A DNA stretch of 64,000 nt, taken from contig SWDT01000561.1 in NCBI GenBank assembly GCA_009193035.1, forward strand, positions 124,001-188,000. Direction: 5' to 3'. Each line of letters opens with the position of its first letter. The first letter of the stretch is position 1. Position numbers and translations under genes: made by a program. Source of the DNA: Halicephalobus mephisto. Taxonomy: Eukaryota > Nematoda > Chromadorea > Rhabditida > Panagrolaimidae. Below the pieces are notes generated by a model, which did not search any database, was not told the DNA's origin, and worked only from the letters and a program-made list of their open reading frames with translations. This document shows, in pieces, positions 58,412 through 64,000 of this stretch.

Positions 58412-58489
58412 TTTATAGAGGTGCTGAGGCGTTCCGGAACATTCTCGGTCATTTTTTGCGTGATATTCTGGAAATTTCGTGGAGCTTCT
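58412..58489 (-). promoter_or_regulatory. Heat-shock promoter: TATA box plus two HSEs
   Basis: Minus-strand TATAAAAG at 58417-58410. Directly upstream are two perfect three-unit heat-shock elements nTTCnnGAAnnTTCn: 58431-58445 and 58465-58479. The second is extended by one more TTC at 58486-58488. Transcription would start near 58385, and a donor-like GTAAAT lies at 58359. With the acceptor at 57844 this makes a leader intron of about 515 bp. Confidence 0.8.
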
Positions 58490-58739
58490 TTGCCGCTTTG
58501 GGCGGTTTCTGCTTGTTTACCAGTTTTGTTGTTTTCGTTCGACTGGCTATTTCGAAAACAGAAATAAGTGGTAGTGATGAAATTCAGTAAAAAATAGCCA
58601 ACAAAATAAAAATATATTTAAATTTTTACATTTACATTAATTGTGATTTAATTCTTTTTATATTATGTATTTGTAAAATTCTGGACGAATATTTGGAGAT
58701 TTTTTAAGTTTTATAAAGCAGTTTAATGAAGGCGGTTTT

Positions 58740-59020
58740 TGGGATTAATTATATTTTATTTTCTAATTTGTACTATATCTATATGGAATTTCTCATTTAT
58801 TTTTACTAGATTATCTTCCAGAGGTAGAAAATTGAATAAATTTGTCGAATTTCATATATGGAAAATCAAAATTTAGTCGAGTTGGTTTCTTTAAACATAT
58901 TTTATTTCATTTCCTAACTTGTACTATATCTATATGGAATTTCTCATTTATTTTTACTAAATTATCTTCCAGAGGTAGAAAATTAAATAAATTTGTCAAA
59001 TTTCATATATCAAAAGTTAA
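58740..59020. repeat. Two tandem copies of a ~153-bp unit
   Basis: 'tgtactatatctatatggaatttc' with 'ttatcttccagaggtagaaaa' occurs at 58768 and 58919. Between here and 59570 short frames exist on both strands (59163-59508) but none has splice support. Confidence 0.65.
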
Positions 59021-59569
59021 AAAAACCCAGATGGAATTTCCTTGTTTGTTGAGTTTTTAATTTAAAACTTTTCAAACCTTAAATTTAATAATTTCAATGT
59101 AATTTTTTAAATCAAGTTTGTTTTATTTTAATTCTGATTATATGATTAATTTTTAAAATCATTTAAGAATTAGAAAATTTTAAAAAATAAAATCCTAAAT
59201 CCTGTAAAATTCCCCGATCCAGAAAAGGATTTAGTAAAATTGGATCACAGATTCTGAATGCACCATTGAAAAACTTAAAATTGATATATGAATAATTTTT
59301 AAAAACCTTTTTGGATAAAGTTGGGTTTACCGACGGATATGTAAAGTCCATGTTTCCAATTCGCGTCACTTGTACTGAGGATTTGATATATGAATTACCT
59401 TGGAAAACTAATTCGAATAAAGTTAATTTTACAGGATTCATGAAACGTACGAAAGCCGGGGTTGCTTATTCGTGCTGGGACCCGAGGATGTCTCTTTGTT
59501 TTGATTGAGTCGCGGATTTTTATTCAGAAAAATTTTTATTTTTTATTTTTTATTTTTTTATTTTTAAAA

Positions 59570-60955
59570 ATGCTATCTCCTGAATCCAGTGCCAAAAAAA
59601 CCAAAGATCCTCCTGAAAAAGTGATGGAACGGGCCCAGGCGAACGCTCGGGTGGAAGAAAAGTATCGTTTTGACGAGACAGTCGACTTCCTCGCGGTCCG
59701 GGATCACATCCTGCCTTCTGTTTGCAGACACGTTGATGGAATAATATGTCAAGTTTGTTTTTTATTTTATTCATATATGAAAATAATTTTCCAGGTGTGT
59801 AAATACGGTACAGAATTGGAATTGCCACAATTACCCGAGATGATTTTTCCGAACAACAAACTGATCCTAAAAATCGTTGGGAACGAGGATTTCCTTATCG
59901 AATTCAATGCTTTCGATGCTTTGAAGAAAGTAGACCCAAAAAAGCTTCCGGATGTCGAAGTCGGACCGAGTGCGGTTTGGAAGGAATCCCGAAAAATCCA
60001 TCTCGATTCAGCCCAGAAATCCCAGCCTTTCGATTGGACTTACAGCAGTGATTATTGCGGAACTTTGGGCCCAAATGTGAGAATCGAAGAAACCGATATA
60101 AAAATAGACATTGAAAAGCTGAAAAGAAGGGATCCTATCCATTTCTACAGCCAGTTAACCTTGTACGAGGACGAACTTGCGGACCACGGATGTGCTCATG
60201 TAAGTTTTCATATATCAAATATGTTTTATATGTGCAAATTAACATTTTTCATATATCAAATGTATTTCACACATCCAAATTAACATTTTTCATATATCAA
60301 ATGCATTTCACACATCCAAATTAACATTTTTCATATATCAAATATGTTTTATATGTGCAAATTAATATTTTCCATATATCAAATGTGTTCCACACATCCA
60401 AATTAACATTTTCCATATATCAAATGTGTTTCACACATCCACATTAATGTTTTTCATATATCAAATGCATTTTATATATCCAAATTAATGTTTTTCATAT
60501 ATCTAATGTACTTTATGTATTAAATTTCATATTCATATATCGGAATTTTCTATATATCCAAATTAATGTTTTTTACATAGTGACTAATGTTTCTATAAAT
60601 CAATTTAACATTCCCCCAAATTTATTCGTCGTTTTCAGATGGCTGTTCGTGTTAGGGTTATGCCAGCGACGTTTTTCGTGCTTTGTCGATTTTATCTCCG
60701 AGTTGATAATGTTATGGTTAGGACTTGTGATACCAGGCTTTTTGGCGAGCTCGATTCGAACTATATTTTGAGAGAATGGACCAAAAGAGAAGCTTTTTAC
60801 TCTGATCTTACGGATGATGTAAGTTTCTGCTTAATTTACATCGATTTTAAATTTATTTCTTATTTTAGGTAAAGGAGTTCGTGCATGACGAAAACGTGAT
60901 CTGGCAATCTTTGCCTGTTATTGAGTCGAAATCTTGGAGGATCTTCTTGGATTGA
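59570..60955 (+). CDS. tiprl: TIP41-like protein (TIPRL), PP2A-family regulator
   Basis: Four exons: 59570-59752, 59795-60199, 60639-60818 and 60869-60955, 855 nt, 284 aa, typical of the family. Family text: LPEMIFPNNKL, the FDWTYSSDYCGTL block, the MAVRVRVMPATFF start of exon 3 and FYLRVD...RTCDTRL. TIPRL/TIP41 binds free catalytic subunits of PP2A, PP4 and PP6 and controls their assembly or inactivation. Residues before ~45 are a poorly conserved lead. All introns are in phase 0. The second intron holds a 50-bp repeat. The gene is head-to-tail with the SAM synthetase gene (663 bp gap). Confidence 0.95.
60205..60560. repeat. About 50-bp tandem repeat in TIPRL intron 2
   Basis: Seven copies of 'aacatttttcatatatcaaat' plus 'gtgtttcacacatccaaatt'. 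Confidence 0.75.
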
Positions 60956-61618
60956 TTAGTGTGCCTGTATCTTCTTGTTGAGTTGTTATTGCGAACTTTC
61001 ATAGAATCACACAATTACAAAAAATAAAAATTGCGAAGTACTTTGACACGAAATTTGACAAACAATCCTAAAAAGTCACAGACGTTTCGCCGGAATTTGC
61101 CAAATTTGCCATTTTTCTCTCTACAAAGATCCCTTGTTCTACGCGGGAATTCAAAAATTCGAAAATTACTCGACGCTTTTTCACTATGGCGACTGTAACA
61201 TGAATTTTCATAACGAAAAGCGGAGCATTGTCTCGAAGCGCTTTTCAGGAAAGATCTACGGTTCAGCAGTTGGAGGGCCGGCTTTTCCTCTGAGAGTCCG
61301 CTTTCGTCACTTTCGCTGCACGTCTTTCCCTATCATTCCGTTTTTTTGCCAGTCTTTATTTCGTAACAACGAGAATTACCATTTTTTCAGCCTGGTTTTC
61401 TCGAATATTTGGCTTTCAAAATGTCAGCATGACTTTAGGAAATCGTTTATTTTTAATTTTTTCAAATGTTTTATTTCAATTTTTATCCAATGTTTGTTTT
61501 TAATTCACAATAGGCGGATCTTCGTGCTGGCGCGAGCGCGATATATAAACCGAGTTTTGGGATGCTTGTGTTATTAGTTGAACAGTTTCAGCAAGGTTTT
61601 TGAAAGAAAATCGAAACA
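60956..61618 (+). promoter_or_regulatory. Promoter region of the SAM synthetase gene
   Basis: GC-richer upstream DNA. A TATA box (gatatataaac) is at 61540-61549, preceded by 'ggcgcgagcgcg', about 75 bp before the start codon. An acceptor (gtttcag) ends at 61591, 27 nt before the ATG. The transcript could start near 61570 or be trans-spliced at 61592. Confidence 0.6.
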
Positions 61619-63093
61619 ATGGATGTTGATGTTCGTGGTTCTCCTACCGAAGGTTAGTTTACATGTATTATTGTAGAATTTTATATGAATCAAAATTTCC
61701 AGATGGATCGGAACAACATTTTCTTTTTACAAGCGAATCCGTCGGTGAAGGCCATCCCGACAAGATGTGCGACATGATTTCTGATGCCGTCCTTGATGCT
61801 CATCTTGCTCAAGATCCCAACGCTAAGGTTGCTTGTGGTAAGTTTGTTTTTTGGGGCTCGTTAGGTTTTGTTCACATGGCTGATCACTCCAGCGTAATGG
61901 GTATTTACAGAAACCGTTACGAAAACTGGAATGGTTTTGCTTTGTGGCGAGATTACGAGCAAAGCTGTTGTTGACTATCAATCATTGGTTCGCGGAGTTG
62001 TCAAACATATTGGATTTGATCAATCTGACAAGGGTGTGTTTTTGTCCGTTTTCGGGGGCTTTTCTTAGTTTAGCATGCTTTAGGATTTGATTACAAGACC
62101 TGCAATGTCCTTGTTGCGTTGGAACAGCAAGCTCCCGAAATAGCTGCTGGTGTACATCAAAATCGAAGTGATGAGGACGTCGGAGCCGGTGATCAAGGTC
62201 TCATGTTCGGTTACGCAACAGACGAAACGGATGAAGCTATGCCGTTATCCCTTCTCCTAGCTCATCAACTCATGGGAAGATTACACACTCTTCGCAGAAA
62301 CGGAATCCTCGATTGGGCTCTTCCTGATTCCAAATCTCAAGTCACAGTAGAGTACAAATTCGACAATGGAGCCTGTATCCCGATCAGAGTCCATACTGTA
62401 GTCATTTCTGCCCAGCACAAGTCCACCATTACTCTGGAACAGCTTCGCAAGGACCTCAAGGAACTCGTCATCAAAGAAGTCATCCCAGGCCATCTACTCG
62501 ATGAAAACACTATCTATTATCTGAATCCTTGTGGAGCTTTCACAGTTGGAGGACCTCAAAGTGATGCTGGATTGACAGGACGTAAGATAATCGTCGATAC
62601 TTATGGTGGCTGGGGAGCTCATGGTGGTGGAGCCTTTTCTGGAAAAGACCCAACTAAAGTCGACAGATCTGCTGCTTATGGAGCTCGTTGGGTCGCGAAA
62701 TCCCTTGTCAAAGCTGGTGTTTGTCGTCGTTGTCTTGTTCAAGTAAGTTATTTAAAAAATAAAGTTATAATACAATTTGTTTAGGTTTCTTATGCCATTG
62801 GTATCGCTCATCCTCTGTCAATCATGGTTATTTCTTATGGAACAAGTCCTCTAAGTGAACCAGAACTCTTGACAATCGTTAATGATAATTTCGATCTTCG
62901 TCCTGGCGTTATTATTCGTGAACTTGGCCTCAAGAATCCAATCTACAAAGAAACAGCTAAAAATGGTCATTTCGGGCATTCTCATTTTCCTTGGGAAAAA
63001 CCGAAAGAACTAAAAATTCGTCCTGAATTGGCAGCCAAGTTGAAGAAAGGTACTCTTTCCGGAGGCGATATCAAAGTTAATGGAACCGCGTGA
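61619..63093 (+). CDS. sams: S-adenosylmethionine synthetase (methionine adenosyltransferase)
   Basis: Five exons: 61619-61652, 61703-61837, 61911-62033, 62084-62742 and 62785-63093, 1260 nt, 419 aa. Makes S-adenosylmethionine from methionine and ATP in the cytosol. Visible signatures: GEGHPDK (26-32, ATP/metal site), GAGDQG (131-136, family signature 1) and GGGAFSGKD (about 275-283, signature 2, P-loop-like). It is full length, intact and highly conserved. Intron 2 (73 bp) ends in an RNA hairpin with the methylation-type core UACAG at its 3' splice site; intron retention or use of the CAG at 61890-61892 would give early stops. AATAAA at 63161-63166. Convergent with the uS12m gene. Confidence 0.98.
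61893..61921 (+). promoter_or_regulatory. Splice-site hairpin of METT-10/METTL16 type
   Basis: CGTAATGG (61893-61900) pairs with CCGTTACG (61914-61921): 8 pairs, one G-U. The 13-nt loop GTATTTACAGAAA contains UACAGAAA, and its AG (61909-61910) is the acceptor of intron 2. METTL16-family enzymes methylate the A of UACAG in such loops. In C. elegans METT-10 does this at SAM-synthetase 3' splice sites and blocks U2AF35 when SAM is high. Confidence 0.8.
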
Positions 63094-63143
63094 AGCAATT
63101 TCATAATACTCGTTATTTTTTGAATCTAATTTGATTCGTTGAA

Positions 63144-63166
63144 TTTATTTTTTCTAAAACAATAAA
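63144..63166. terminator. Overlapping poly(A) signals of convergent genes
   Basis: AATAAA on the plus strand at 63161-63166 (for the SAM synthetase transcript) and AATAAA on the minus strand at 63149-63144 (for the uS12m transcript). Stop codons are 83 bp apart, so the two mature 3' ends should overlap by a few tens of bases. Confidence 0.65.
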
Positions 63167-63176
63167 CTATCAAAAC

Positions 63177-63931
63177 CTATTTTCCAGCTCTAACAGGAGC
63201 ACAATCAAGTTTTCCTCTGATAATGTTGGCTTTAACAGCAATGAGATCTCTTCTTCGTCCGCCTTTCACCAAAACTTGACTGTGTTCTTGAAGATTATGA
63301 CCTTCTCCAGGGATATAAGCACAAACTTCTTTTCCATTGCTGAGTCGTACAATAGCACATTTCCTGTTGCCAGAATTAGGCTTCTTGGGATGTCGAATAA
63401 CAGCTAAAATAAATATAACTATAAATATAAATATAAAAGTTTTTATAAAATTTTTTCAATGAAAATTTTCAAAAAGTTAAAATTATAAAAATTTTTATAC
63501 AAAATTATTAAACTATTTTTAAATTTTTTCTTTTTACACAAAAATTATAAAATATCATTAAAAATTTTAAAAAATACTTTTTATATAAAATTACTACTTT
63601 TAAAATTTCCAATATAAAATTCGAAAATTTCACAACTATTACTTGCCAATTCTAATATTTATAAAAAGTAAAAAAACTTACTTTTTAAAACAATTCCTTT
63701 CAAAAAATTATGATCACTAATTTTACTTTTATCTTTACTGCGACTTTTTCTATGAGGAGCTCCACCTCTGTAATGCATAAATTGAAGAATGTTTTCACGT
63801 AAAGAAATCGCAGAAACATGTAGAGATCTATTCATCAACGATGGCATTGTTGAAATCAACGACGAATTTGTAGAATTTAATGTTGATTTCACAAGTGTTC
63901 CGATATTAAACAACGTTTTTCCAATATTCAT
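63177..63931 (-). CDS. mrps-12: Mitochondrial ribosomal protein uS12m
   Basis: Two exons, 63931-63682 and 63403-63177, 477 nt, 158 aa. The first ~48 residues are Ser/Asn/Leu-rich with basic residues and few acids, a plausible mitochondrial import signal. From about residue 72 the S12 core follows: [59 protein letters not shown]. The PNSG and GHNLQEH stretches are the decoding-centre loops of S12. The splice junction restores codon ACT (Thr). The usual C-terminal extension of bacterial S12 is absent, as in other mitochondrial forms. Upstream of 63931 only 69 bp are in the window. Confidence 0.97.
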
Positions 63932-64000
63932 CCTAAATCTAAAATAATCATTAATAAAATTTTAAAAAATAAAATTCTGGTTCATAACCAATAAATCACA

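Noticed and set aside
59311..59508. A 65-codon frame just upstream of TIPRL
   Set aside because: No acceptor or partner exon, overlaps a longer open frame on the other strand, and no domain. Probably leader or promoter DNA.

Overview
The window reads as nuclear DNA of a nematode. It is AT-rich, with many introns that begin GT and end in TTTCAG or TTTTAG. Poly-T acceptors sit directly before several start codons, as expected for spliced-leader trans-splicing, and an exact 22-nt copy of the nematode SL1 leader is present. The gene set (DMSR-type peptide receptor, nematode-style Kunitz protein, S-adenosylmethionine synthetase with a worm-type splice-site hairpin) fits. I cannot name the species. 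All gene models were built by hand from reading frame, splice sites and phase. In every intact model the summed exons are a multiple of three.

Layout. 1-8.2 kb holds satellite-like and AT-rich repeats, a solo LTR and no convincing gene. 8.2-15.4 kb (+) is a secreted protein with a lustrin-type cysteine domain and two Kunitz domains. 16.5-24.1 kb (-) is a five-exon DMSR-like GPCR whose third exon carries a frame-breaking 11-bp tandem duplication; a decayed pogo-type transposon lies in its third intron. 24.1-32.6 kb is repeat-filled intergenic DNA. 32.7-38.5 kb (+) encodes an RS-rich coiled-coil protein, and its sixth intron contains a complete three-exon antisense gene for a small cysteine-rich single-pass membrane protein. 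38.9-41.1 kb (-) is a PP2A B56 subunit. 42.5-43.4 kb (+) is CWC15. 45.6-48.3 kb (+) is an SLC37 sugar-phosphate exchanger. 52.2-54.0 kb (+) is a Kruppel-like factor. 57.3-58.5 kb (-) is a small heat-shock protein with its promoter. 59.6-61.0 kb (+) is TIPRL/TIP41. 61.6-63.1 kb (+) is S-adenosylmethionine synthetase. 63.2-63.9 kb (-) is mitochondrial ribosomal protein uS12m.

The genes do not form an operon or pathway. Two act on PP2A (B56 subunit, TIPRL), but they are 18 kb apart and probably unrelated in position. The most informative regulatory signal is an RNA hairpin over the 3' splice site of intron 2 of the SAM synthetase gene, with a UACAG core in its loop. It matches the established METT-10/METTL16 m6A switch of SAM-synthetase transcripts.

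Mobile and repetitive DNA is abundant: three MITE families (one with perfect TTA duplications, one with CAGT...ACTG ends and TA duplications, one palindromic), a 1.58-kb pogo-like element, a 221-bp solo LTR, tRNA-like sequences and about twenty tandem-repeat fields with periods from 12 to 262 bp.
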